From contig WOYW01000015.1 in the NCBI GenBank assembly GCA_011620605.1, positions 124,001 through 188,000 of the forward strand: a stretch of 64,000 nt of DNA, given 5' to 3'. The number at the start of each line of letters is the position of its first letter. Position 1 is the stretch's first letter. Below the pieces are notes generated by a model. The model did not search any database, had not been told where the DNA came from, and saw nothing but the letters and a program-made list of their open reading frames with translations. The translations under genes and the position numbers were made by a program. Of the stretch, positions 35,426-44,315 are shown one piece after another. Origin of the DNA: Bacteroidales bacterium. Lineage in GTDB: Bacteria; Bacteroidota; Bacteroidia; Bacteroidales; UBA932.

Positions 35426-36747
35426 ATGAAAAAGAATGGTTAGAAGAAACCTGCCGGTATGCCCTGGAATCTTCTCTCCGAAAAGGAGCCGGGCAGGTCA
35501 GGGTATCGGCCGTCAGGGATGTGTCCAACGGATTGACTGTACTGAACGACTCCCTGGAAAAGATCCAAAGTGCAGTGGAATCCTCTCTGATGATCCGGTT
35601 TTTCACAGAGGGACGTTACGGATCTTGCTCCACCAACCGGACAGATCCTGCTGAAATTGATAAACTGATCGATCAGGCTCTGTCTTCCGTCAGACTGCTG
35701 GCACCGGATCCCTGCCGGATATTGGTACCTGCCGGACTCAGGTATGAAGGGCCTCCTCTACAGGCGGCCGATCATAGGGAAATCAGCACCGAAACAAAAA
35801 AATCATTACTTTTTGATTGTGTTAAGAGCGTTTATGGAAAAGAACCTTCGCTGATCAGCGTAACGGCGGATTATGCCGATTACAAACGTTGGCTGCACAC
35901 GTTGGATTCAAGCGGTTTAAACTGCAGCTCAGAAGAAACATGGTACAGCCTTTCGGCAGAATGTGCTGTTAAAGGACGTGGCGATACCAGGCCTTCCGAC
36001 TGGGAATTTTCAGGCGGGTTTTCCCCGGAGTCCATAGGGCTCGGATCCCAAACACCATCTGACTGTGCCAAACGTGCCTGCAAACGTGCATTGAACAAAC
36101 GAAATCCCGGCAAGATCGCTTCCGGCAGGTACCCTGTAGTGGTGGAAAACCGGATAACTTCCACCCTGCTCAGTCCCCTTATAGAGGCTATTTCGGGAGG
36201 TTCCCTGCAACAACAGAATTCTTTCTTGTTGGGCAAACTGGGCAAGACCATTGCAGCCTCTGTCCTGACCCTGGTTGACGACCCGCACAGAAAAGGGTCT
36301 CCCGGATACCGTTTTTTTGACAATGAAGGAATGGCAACCGTTAAAAGAACCGTAATAGAGCAAGGTCGGCTTTCCATGTATTTTTTGAATACCTATTACG
36401 CCAACAAAATGCAAATGAAGCCCACCATTTCATCGCCTTCACTACTGTCCGTACCCATGGGAAAAGGGAATGCCCTGTCGCTTGCAGGTTCGTTGAAAAA
36501 TGGCATCTTTGTAACCGGATTTATTGGAGGTAACTGCAATACGGCAACCGGAGATTTTTCTTACGGAATTGAAGGGGTCAGGGTAGAAAACGGTCAGATC
36601 ACACACCCTGTAAATGAAATGGTCATGACCGGCAATATGTTGGATCTGTGGCAAAAACTCCTGGCAACCGCAGACGACGCCCTCAACTCAACAGCCTGGC
36701 AGATCCCTTCTCTTTTATTTGATAACATTGAGTTTGCAGGACTCTAA
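35422..36747 (+). CDS. pmbA: TldE/PmbA partner subunit
   Basis: 441 aa from the ATG at 35422, which overlaps the tldD stop; the frame is open 17 codons farther upstream inside tldD. It resembles TldE/PmbA: no HExxxH motif, an N-terminal domain with VSNGLTVLNDSLEKIQ, and a C-terminal half with GGNCNTATGDFSYGIEG and HPVNEMVMTGNMLD. It lacks metal-binding residues, as expected for the non-catalytic partner. Ends 9 bases before nhaC. Confidence 0.92.
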   Translation: MNEKEWLEETCRYALESSLRKGAGQVRVSAVRDVSNGLTVLNDSLEKIQSAVESSLMIRFFTEGRYGSCSTNRTDPAEIDKLIDQALSSVRLLAPDPCRILVPAGLRYEGPPLQAADHREISTETKKSLLFDCVKSVYGKEPSLISVTADYADYKRWLHTLDSSGLNCSSEETWYSLSAECAVKGRGDTRPSDWEFSGGFSPESIGLGSQTPSDCAKRACKRALNKRNPGKIASGRYPVVVENRITSTLLSPLIEAISGGSLQQQNSFLLGKLGKTIAASVLTLVDDPHRKGSPGYRFFDNEGMATVKRTVIEQGRLSMYFLNTYYANKMQMKPTISSPSLLSVPMGKGNALSLAGSLKNGIFVTGFIGGNCNTATGDFSYGIEGVRVENGQITHPVNEMVMTGNMLDLWQKLLATADDALNSTAWQIPSLLFDNIEFAGL

Positions 36748-36756
36748 AAGATCTCC

Positions 36757-38163
36757 ATGAAAAAACCAAGCCTGTTTGTCAGCCTCATTCCCGTTATCCT
36801 TTTGGTAGTAATTATTTTTACCTGTGTCCGGCTTTTCGGGGATGAGGTTACGGCGGGTCCCTCTCAATTTACCTTGCTGCTGGTGGCGATCATCGCTTTC
36901 GGCATAGCCCGGTTCAAATACCGGCTGACCTGGGAAAAGGCCGAGGAAGCCATGATCTCCCACCTGAAAAACACCTACCCTTCCATTCTGATCCTGATAG
37001 CCATTGGAGCACTTACGGGAAGCTGGATGAGCAGCGGGATCATACCCTCAATGATCTTTTACGGGCTGAAGATCATTCATCCTATGATCTTCTTGCCTCT
37101 ATGCTTTGTCATAAGCGGTATCATATCCCTGGTCACCGGGAGTTCCTGGAGTACCGTGGGGACCTTTGGGGTAGCTTTGCTGGGAGCCGGACAGATGATA
37201 GGCATTCCCACTCCCTGGCTTGCCGGTGCCGTCATATCGGGGGCTTATTTTGGTGACAAAATGTCACCTTTATCGGATACAACCAACCTGGCGGCTTCTT
37301 TTTGTGGGGTCCCTCTTTTTACACATATAAAATATATGTTGGTCAATACGGTACCTGTATTTTTGATCTGCCTGGTAATTTATTCCATTGCCGGATTTCG
37401 TATCCCCACACAAAATACCATAGACGTTCAGGCGCAATTGACCGCTTTGCAAAACACCTTTAACATATCCGGGTGGCTTCTTCTTATTCCTTTGATTACC
37501 ATTGTTTTGGTCATTAAAAAGGTGCCCCCTTTTATTACCCTTTTCCTGTCGGCCATTGCAGGAGCCCTGGCCGCAGTTTTCTTTCAGCCGCAGATCTGTG
37601 AGGAAATTGCTTCGGGCAAACTCTCAGCCGCCATAATTATGATCAGCACCCATGTAAATATTGAGACAGGGAATGAAATACTGAATAATCTGACCTCAAC
37701 AAAAGGAATGGCCGGCATGATGAATACAGTTTGGCTCATTTTATGTGTTATAAGTTTTGCAGGGGTAATGACGGCCTCGGGAATGATACATGTCATAACC
37801 GAAAATTTACTGAAACTGATGCATAACACGATCTCCACCATAGGAGCCACACTGGGGACATGCATCTTTTTCAATATGACACTGGGAGATCAGTATATGG
37901 CCATAATCCTTCCGGGCAGCATGTTTTCAGAAAGTTACAAAAAACAGAACTTTGCCCCGGAATTGTTGTCCCGCACCATAGAAGAATCGGCGACGGTCAC
38001 TTCGGTCCTCATTCCCTGGAATACCTGTGCGGTAGCACAATCGACTGTTTTGAACGTGGCTACCATGACATACCTGCCCTATTGCTTTTTCAACCTGATC
38101 ACTCCGTTTTTCTCGTTGTTTGCAGCAGCAATAGGCTATAAAATAAGAAAATTAACCAACTAA
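36757..38163 (+). CDS. nhaC: NhaC-family Na+/H+ antiporter
   Basis: 468 aa, about 11-12 hydrophobic helices. NhaC-type motifs include IAIGALTGSWMSSGIIPSMI, SGIISLVTGSSWSTVGTFG and GAVISGAYFGDKMSPLSDTT, the last with the conserved Asp residues of the ion site. The C-terminal EESATVTSVLIPWNTCA is also characteristic. It is 9 bases after pmbA and 15 bases before the slyD-like gene, so it may share their transcript. Some family members exchange organic anions or sugars instead of Na+/H+. Confidence 0.9.
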   Translation: MKKPSLFVSLIPVILLVVIIFTCVRLFGDEVTAGPSQFTLLLVAIIAFGIARFKYRLTWEKAEEAMISHLKNTYPSILILIAIGALTGSWMSSGIIPSMIFYGLKIIHPMIFLPLCFVISGIISLVTGSSWSTVGTFGVALLGAGQMIGIPTPWLAGAVISGAYFGDKMSPLSDTTNLAASFCGVPLFTHIKYMLVNTVPVFLICLVIYSIAGFRIPTQNTIDVQAQLTALQNTFNISGWLLLIPLITIVLVIKKVPPFITLFLSAIAGALAAVFFQPQICEEIASGKLSAAIIMISTHVNIETGNEILNNLTSTKGMAGMMNTVWLILCVISFAGVMTASGMIHVITENLLKLMHNTISTIGATLGTCIFFNMTLGDQYMAIILPGSMFSESYKKQNFAPELLSRTIEESATVTSVLIPWNTCAVAQSTVLNVATMTYLPYCFFNLITPFFSLFAAAIGYKIRKLTN

Positions 38164-38178
38164 ACATTTATACGAATT

Positions 38179-38709
38179 ATGACCATTTCTGAAGAAAAGG
38201 TAGTTTCATTGTCCTACACATTGGTAGTAGATGGAGATGTTATTGAAACCGTAAACGAAGAAAAACCCATGAAATTCATATATGGCCTGGGATACCTGCT
38301 TCCGGCTTTTGAAGAAAAGATCCAGGGGAAAAAGGCAGGAGATGCCTTTGAATTCAATTTAAGTGCCGCCCAGGGATACGGAGAGGTAGACCCCAACGCC
38401 ATCGTGGAACTTCCCAAAGATATATTTAAAGTAGACGGAAAGATAGAAGACGGCCTGCTTGTAAAGGACAAAGTGCTGCCCATGCAGGATTCACGGGGAA
38501 ACCGCCTGAACGGTGTGATAGAAGAAATAGGCGAAGACTCGGTAAAAATGAATTTTAATCACCCGCTTGCCGGATGTGAACTGAATTTTAAAGGAAAAGT
38601 AGTTGATATCCGTGAGGCTACCGAAAAGGAACTCACAGAAGGCCTTTACGGAGAACGTGTCGCATCTTCCTGCAGTGGAAGCTGCAACGGGTGCAGCGGT
38701 TGCAGTTGA
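38179..38709 (+). CDS. SlyD-like FKBP peptidyl-prolyl isomerase with Cys-rich tail
   Basis: 176 aa. The FKBP part (about 1-75) is interrupted by an insert-in-flap domain (about 75-125), the SlyD arrangement: LPAFEEKIQGKKAGD, AAQGYGEVDPNAIVELPKD, then GCELNFKGKVVDIREAT. The tail SSCSGSCNGCSGCS has four closely spaced Cys, taking the place of the His-rich metal-binding tail of E. coli SlyD. It acts as a cytoplasmic folding helper and probable metal carrier. Ends 19 bases before the end of tsaD on the other strand. Confidence 0.92.
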   Translation: MTISEEKVVSLSYTLVVDGDVIETVNEEKPMKFIYGLGYLLPAFEEKIQGKKAGDAFEFNLSAAQGYGEVDPNAIVELPKDIFKVDGKIEDGLLVKDKVLPMQDSRGNRLNGVIEEIGEDSVKMNFNHPLAGCELNFKGKVVDIREATEKELTEGLYGERVASSCSGSCNGCSGCS

Positions 38710-38728
38710 TCTCTATCCGGCTCCAGGA

Positions 38729-39781
38729 TCATTCTCCGGGCATGAGACTGCTTCTTGTGACCGGGGCTATGTCCAGTCCCGCTATTTTTCCTTCCAGCCA
38801 TTTGTAGTAGCCTGTGATCGCTATCATGGCTGCATTATCTGTGGTAAAACGTAAAGGTGGAATAAAAATATTCCACTTTCTTTTCTTTGATTCCAGGATC
38901 ATCCTGTCCCGCAATCCGCTGTTTGCGGAAACGCCTCCTGCCAGAGCCACCCGGTTAATGCCGGTCTTTTTGACTGCAAGAATGACTTTTTCCATAAGAA
39001 TATCTACAAGTGTTTTCTGAAAACCAGCAGCAAGATGGATCTTATTTTCTTCAATAAACCGGTTGTTCTCTGCCATCCGGTCACGCAGGAAATAAAGAAA
39101 TGATGTCTTTACGCCGCTGAAACTGAAATCAAGATCATTGATCCGTGGTTTTGCAAAAGCATATCTTGCAGGATCTCCCAGGCAGGCCAGCCTGTCTATG
39201 TGAGGTCCTCCGGGATATTCCAGTCCCAGTAATTTGGCTCCTTTGTCAAAAGCCTCACCCACTGCATCATCAATAGTCTGTCCCAGAATTTCATACGTCA
39301 GGGGGGATTTTACTTTTAATATTTGTGTATGACCTCCCGATACCAGCAGGCAGAGAAAAGGAAATTCAGGTTTACTGCCGGAAGCCGGCACGGTGCTTTT
39401 TCCGTCTTCTGACAAAACGTCAATAAAATGACTCAACACATGTCCTGTCAGGTGGTTCACTTCTATTAAGGGGACTCCTGCAGACAGGGACAATCCTTTG
39501 GCAAATGAAGTGCCTACCAAAAGAGATCCCAACAAACCCGGACCCCGTGTAAAAGCAATGGCATTTATATCAGACATGCTTACACCGGCTGACTCCAGTG
39601 CCTGGCTGACCACAGGCACAATATTCTGCTGATGCGCCCTGCTGGCCAATTCCGGAACTACCCCTCCATACTTTTTGTGTACCTCCTGCGAAGCCATCAC
39701 ATTGGAGAGTAAAAGCGTGTCCTGCAATACTGCGGCGGAAGTGTCGTCGCACGATGATTCTATTCCTAAAATATAAGCCAT
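38729..39781 (-). CDS. tsaD: tRNA N6-adenosine threonylcarbamoyltransferase
   Basis: 350 aa from the ATG at 39781 (MAYILGIESSCDDT); a longer frame upstream is antisense to tamB and is not used. Transfers threonylcarbamoyl to A37 of ANN-decoding tRNAs, with TsaB and TsaE, which are not in this window. Motifs: ESSCDDTSAAV, ASRAHQQNI, metal-binding VNHLTGHVLSHF, LLVSGGHTQI and ALAGGVSANSGLRD. Convergent with the slyD-like gene and divergent from tamB. Confidence 0.95.
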   Translation of the reverse strand: MAYILGIESSCDDTSAAVLQDTLLLSNVMASQEVHKKYGGVVPELASRAHQQNIVPVVSQALESAGVSMSDINAIAFTRGPGLLGSLLVGTSFAKGLSLSAGVPLIEVNHLTGHVLSHFIDVLSEDGKSTVPASGSKPEFPFLCLLVSGGHTQILKVKSPLTYEILGQTIDDAVGEAFDKGAKLLGLEYPGGPHIDRLACLGDPARYAFAKPRINDLDFSFSGVKTSFLYFLRDRMAENNRFIEENKIHLAAGFQKTLVDILMEKVILAVKKTGINRVALAGGVSANSGLRDRMILESKKRKWNIFIPPLRFTTDNAAMIAITGYYKWLEGKIAGLDIAPVTRSSLMPGE

Positions 39782-39822
39782 TCTGGCGTTGTTTGCTGCT
39801 GCAAATGTGGGTATTTTTTTTG

Positions 39823-39830
39823 TAACTTTG
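39823..39830 (+). promoter_or_regulatory. -7 promoter box of tamB
   Basis: TAACTTTG, 18 bases before the ATG at 39849. It supports that ATG over the in-frame ATG at 39789, which would lie upstream of the box. Confidence 0.5.
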
Positions 39831-39848
39831 TTAGCTTGGGGATCAACC

Positions 39849-42800
39849 ATGAGGACGCTTAAAAACATATTGCGCACATTGCTTTTTATCATCGTCATCA
39901 CTCTGGCGGGAGCTTTCATAGCCATACAGATCCCTTCGGTGCAAAGCCGTCTTGCCGGCAGCGCGACACAATGGCTTTCCCAAAAAACAGGAGCGCAGGT
40001 TTCTATTGGAGAAGTAAATTTTCTCTTATTCAACAAATTGTTAATCAACGATCTGCTCATTAAAACTTCCTCAACCGACACGTTGTTGCACACAAAAAAG
40101 CTTTCCGTGAGCCTGTCAAGATTCAATCCTCTAAGAAAACGTATTGCTTTCAGCCGGATCCTGCTTTCCGAAGGATCATTCCATCTGATCATGCAAAACA
40201 ATACGACCAACATTGAAAGCATTTTTCCTGCCTCTCAGAAACAGGATACGGTCAGGAAACCTTTTTCATGGGAATTTACCGCCGGCAATGTGGATCTGGA
40301 GGACTTTGCCTATCACATGACAGACAGGGATCAGGGACCCTCACACAACAATCCCGAAAGCATTGACTTGATGGATATGCATATTGGGGATATCGAGATC
40401 AATATCCGTGATGTCCGTTTCCGTGACGGTCTGCTGGAAGCCCGGCTGGATAATCTTATGGGAAGGGAAAGGTCCGGATACCTGATACGTCATATGGAAG
40501 GAGACGTGAGTGTGGATAACCGGGAAGCCCGGGTGGAGAACCTTGTGATCCAGGATAACTTTTCTCACATTAAAGCCAATTATTTCCTGATGCACTACGG
40601 GAACGTTGAAAACCTTGCCGATTACATAAACCGGGTGATCATGGAACTTGACATGGATGATGCCTTCCTCTCTTTTAAGACCATCCGATACTATGCCTGT
40701 ACCTTACCCGAATATTTTACCCTGTCTTTGCGGGCTACCGGCAAAGTAACCGGAACGGTAAGCAACCTGAGAGCCGAAAAGCTGGATGTTCGTTCTCCGT
40801 CAGGCAAAACAAAAGTCCTGTGCGGTTTTAAACTCATGGGGCTCCCTGAAGTTGAAAAAAGTACCATGCAAATTGATATTGAAAAGATCGATTCCGAAAT
40901 AGGGGATCTCAACGAAATATTATATTCCATTGCTCAGGTAGATCTGCAATTCCTGGAAGACAACGCCGGGAGCCGAACCCCTTTTCAATTCCGGGGACGC
41001 CTTGCCGGGCTGCTTACGGATTTTGTCGTAGCCGGCGATCTGAAAGGTGACTTTGGAGGCCTTTCCCTGGATTTGATCATTAACAACAACGCCTATCCCG
41101 ACGGGGTACTGCTATCCGGGATCATCCGTACACAAGAACTGGATCTGGGTAAATTCACGGGCATTCCGGGCCTGAAGGAATGTTCCCTGTATACACAAAC
41201 TTATGCAGCCGTCAGGCAGGGCGGCATAAGGGACCTGCATGTCCGTGTGGATACCCTTTCCGTTTCCAGCCTGGAATTCAATAATTACACATTCAGGGAT
41301 TTCAAAATGATGGGGGAATTACGTAACGGTATTTTTGACGGAAGGATGAGCGCATCGGATCCAAACCTTCATTTTCTTTTCCAGGGACGAGCAAATCTGA
41401 CCCGTTCGGCGGGGACGTCTGCAAATTTTTTTGCCAACATTGCCTATGCGGACCTGAACCGTCTGAATATTTATAAGAGCGACTCCACGGCAGTATTGAG
41501 TGGACTGGTTCGGGCCGATTTTTCACACATCAATACGATAGGTGACATAGAAGGCACCATTCAGGCAACCGGATTGTCTTTTGTAAACTCCAGAGGCACT
41601 CACAACCTTGACTCCTTTTCCCTGGAAAGTAAACGTTCGAGTGATTCCACAGCATATACACTCACCCTTGAATCCGATGCACTGAAAGCCGATTATTCCG
41701 GAACTGAGGGTTTCATGAGTTTCTTGTCACGAATAGCGTCCAGGAATCTTTTCCGTTACCTTCCTGCTTTTTTTACATGGTATAAGCCCCCGGAAACTTC
41801 CCTCCCGCTTCCACAAAACCGGGCTGCCCTGGATATGATCGTCAGAAACAGCGTCTTTTTTGAAGAATTGCTTTTACCCGGCCTGTATATTTCTCCCGGG
41901 ACAACCATATCCCTGCAGGACCGTGGAAATGACAGCGTTCGTGCTGTGATCCGCTCCGAACGCATAGGTTACCTCCGTCATAACCTGAGTCACCTGAACG
42001 TTCTTGCCGAGTCTGGGGCCCGGGAATTGCAAGTGGAACTGGGGTGCGGCAACCTGACCCTGGGACAGATCAAGGCAGACACCCTCTTCCTGGAAACCGC
42101 TGCAGGTGACGACCGGGTGTTCCTGGACCTGCAATACAACCGCAATGACGGAAAGGCGAATTATGCACAACTGGAATCCGCTCTTTATTTTTCCCGGGCC
42201 GGATCATCGGCTTCCCCTATCATAACGGCTGTAGTTTCTTCCGATACGATCATGATAAACGGAAAAAACTGGAAACTTCTATCCGACAGTATTGTGATCG
42301 CGCAACGGGACCTGGCACTGAACAATGTCATCCTGGAACACGCCGGCAGTGGTTCCGGTAAAGAATCTCTGAGAATAAACGGCTCCCTGTCCGAATTCCC
42401 GGAAGATACGCTCCGCGTGGAGCTCTCGCGCTTTGATGCCGGTATGTTCAACACCCTGATGCCTACTGAATATCCCTTCATTTTCAGAGGTTCGTTTACG
42501 GGGACCGGTTATGTGACGGATTTTTACGGCAATCGTCATTTTTTTGCAGACATACAGGGAAATGATCTGTATATAAACGATACACTGGCAGGCAATCTGC
42601 GGTTATTGAGTTCCTGGGATAAGCAGGCGGCACACCTCAAACTGGGAGCCAGTACAACTTTGCCCGGGGGACAAAAACCTCTGATGGCAACGGGTTCCTA
42701 CAGCCCTTCAAAAAAACGGGTAGATATGAACGTTTCCTTCCGGGATTTTGAGGCGGCACTTGTAGCTCCTTTTCTCAGCGGGCAGGTCTCGGACGTAAAC

Positions 42801-44315
42801 GGAAAAATTTCGGGAGACATGTTGCTTTCCGGAACACTGCCCTATCTGGATCTGACCAGCGACAATACTACCGTAAACGACCTGGCATTCACCATAGATT
42901 ATACAGGTGTGCCCTATTCGGTTTCCGGACCTGTTCACCTGACAACGGGTGGACTGTACCTGCCCAAAGACACGCTGCGGGATTCGTACGGCCATTATGC
43001 CATCGTACAGGGCGGACTCAAGTATGAGCATTTCCGAAATATTTCGGCCGATCTGGATTTAAACTTTGTAAACCTGCATGGTCTGAACCTGACTGAAAAA
43101 GAAAACGATATTTTGTACGGACAGGCTTTTGCCACAGGCAGCCTGCTGTTGAAAGGCCCCCTGGATGATATCTTTATGGATCTTTCCATAAGGCCGGAAC
43201 CGAACACCACTATTCACATTCCCCTTTCTTCCGCATCGGAAGTCAAGCAAACCGATCTGCTGTCCTTTGTGCAGCCGGATATAAGCTATACAGGCAGGGA
43301 TCCTTACATTCTGGCTGCTCTGGAGGAGAAGAAAGACAAAACCAACAATTCCCGGTTCACGTTCAATATGAAGACCGAACTGACCCCTGAGGCAGAGATA
43401 CTGTTGGAAATTAACAAAATGACTGGTGATGTAATAGCGGCAAGAGGAACCGGGGCTATCAACCTGGACGTAGATCCCAGGGACGATTCGTTTTCCATCC
43501 TGGGAGACTGTACCGTGGAAAGCGGAAATTACCTCTTTGGTCTCCAGGGGATCATCTCCAAACGTTTCCAGATAGTTCCCGGGGGAACCATTTCGTTCAA
43601 CGGAGACATAGAAAATACACAATTAAACCTCACAGCTTCCTATAAGACAAAAGCATCCCTGAACACTTTACTTGCAGATACCACAATGGTAAGTAACCGC
43701 AGGGATGTAGACTGTCAGATCCTTATGTCAGGGAACCTGATGAATCCCACATTAGGCTTCAATATTGAAATTGAGGATATTGATCCCATGACAAGGGCGC
43801 GTGTTGAAAGTGCCTTGTCAACAGATGACAAAATGATGCGTCAGTTTGTTACGTTGCTTATTTCCAGCAGCTTCATGCCCGAACAAGAATCCGGGATCGT
43901 TAACAATTCAAACATTCTTTATTCCAATGCCACCGAGATCCTTTCCAATCAATTGAACAATATTTTCGCCCAACTGAACATTCCTCTGGATGTGGGATTC
44001 AATTACCAGCCTGGTCAAAGCGGAGATGTTTTTGATGTGGCCATTTCCACTCAGCTTTTCAACAACCGGGTGGTGATCAACGGGAATATGGGCAACAATC
44101 CCTATACAAGCAATGAAAACGATCTGATAGGCAATGTGGACATAGAACTGAAACTGGATGAAAAAGGGAAATTCCGGCTGAAGGTTTTCAGCCATGCTGC
44201 CGATCAGTATTCCAATTACCTGGATAACACACAACGTAACGGGGCAGGATTCGTTTACCAGGAAGAATTCAATACCTTCCGTCAATTATGGCGAAGGTGG
44301 TGGAAATTACCGTAA
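39849..44315 (+). CDS. tamB: TamB-like envelope-spanning translocation/assembly protein
   Basis: 1488 aa. A single N-terminal membrane helix (about 9-28, TLLFIIVITLAGAFI) is followed by AsmA-like text (VQSRLAGSATQWLSQ, VSIGEVNF). The long body is repetitive beta structure, consistent with the lipid-carrying beta-taco of TamB/AsmA-like proteins. The last 350 residues form the TamB/DUF490 domain (GDCTVESGNYLF, GTISFNGDIENTQLNLTASY, VGFNYQPGQSG). It links the inner membrane to an outer-membrane Omp85 partner not present here. The 3' end overlaps pheT by 9 bases. Confidence 0.92.
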   Translation: MRTLKNILRTLLFIIVITLAGAFIAIQIPSVQSRLAGSATQWLSQKTGAQVSIGEVNFLLFNKLLINDLLIKTSSTDTLLHTKKLSVSLSRFNPLRKRIAFSRILLSEGSFHLIMQNNTTNIESIFPASQKQDTVRKPFSWEFTAGNVDLEDFAYHMTDRDQGPSHNNPESIDLMDMHIGDIEINIRDVRFRDGLLEARLDNLMGRERSGYLIRHMEGDVSVDNREARVENLVIQDNFSHIKANYFLMHYGNVENLADYINRVIMELDMDDAFLSFKTIRYYACTLPEYFTLSLRATGKVTGTVSNLRAEKLDVRSPSGKTKVLCGFKLMGLPEVEKSTMQIDIEKIDSEIGDLNEILYSIAQVDLQFLEDNAGSRTPFQFRGRLAGLLTDFVVAGDLKGDFGGLSLDLIINNNAYPDGVLLSGIIRTQELDLGKFTGIPGLKECSLYTQTYAAVRQGGIRDLHVRVDTLSVSSLEFNNYTFRDFKMMGELRNGIFDGRMSASDPNLHFLFQGRANLTRSAGTSANFFANIAYADLNRLNIYKSDSTAVLSGLVRADFSHINTIGDIEGTIQATGLSFVNSRGTHNLDSFSLESKRSSDSTAYTLTLESDALKADYSGTEGFMSFLSRIASRNLFRYLPAFFTWYKPPETSLPLPQNRAALDMIVRNSVFFEELLLPGLYISPGTTISLQDRGNDSVRAVIRSERIGYLRHNLSHLNVLAESGARELQVELGCGNLTLGQIKADTLFLETAAGDDRVFLDLQYNRNDGKANYAQLESALYFSRAGSSASPIITAVVSSDTIMINGKNWKLLSDSIVIAQRDLALNNVILEHAGSGSGKESLRINGSLSEFPEDTLRVELSRFDAGMFNTLMPTEYPFIFRGSFTGTGYVTDFYGNRHFFADIQGNDLYINDTLAGNLRLLSSWDKQAAHLKLGASTTLPGGQKPLMATGSYSPSKKRVDMNVSFRDFEAALVAPFLSGQVSDVNGKISGDMLLSGTLPYLDLTSDNTTVNDLAFTIDYTGVPYSVSGPVHLTTGGLYLPKDTLRDSYGHYAIVQGGLKYEHFRNISADLDLNFVNLHGLNLTEKENDILYGQAFATGSLLLKGPLDDIFMDLSIRPEPNTTIHIPLSSASEVKQTDLLSFVQPDISYTGRDPYILAALEEKKDKTNNSRFTFNMKTELTPEAEILLEINKMTGDVIAARGTGAINLDVDPRDDSFSILGDCTVESGNYLFGLQGIISKRFQIVPGGTISFNGDIENTQLNLTASYKTKASLNTLLADTTMVSNRRDVDCQILMSGNLMNPTLGFNIEIEDIDPMTRARVESALSTDDKMMRQFVTLLISSSFMPEQESGIVNNSNILYSNATEILSNQLNNIFAQLNIPLDVGFNYQPGQSGDVFDVAISTQLFNNRVVINGNMGNNPYTSNENDLIGNVDIELKLDEKGKFRLKVFSHAADQYSNYLDNTQRNGAGFVYQEEFNTFRQLWRRWWKLP

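Noticed and set aside
39782-40222. Extended N-terminus for tsaD
   Set aside because: The extra 147 codons are antisense to the tamB start and have no TsaD similarity; MAYILGIESSCDDT is the usual TsaD start.
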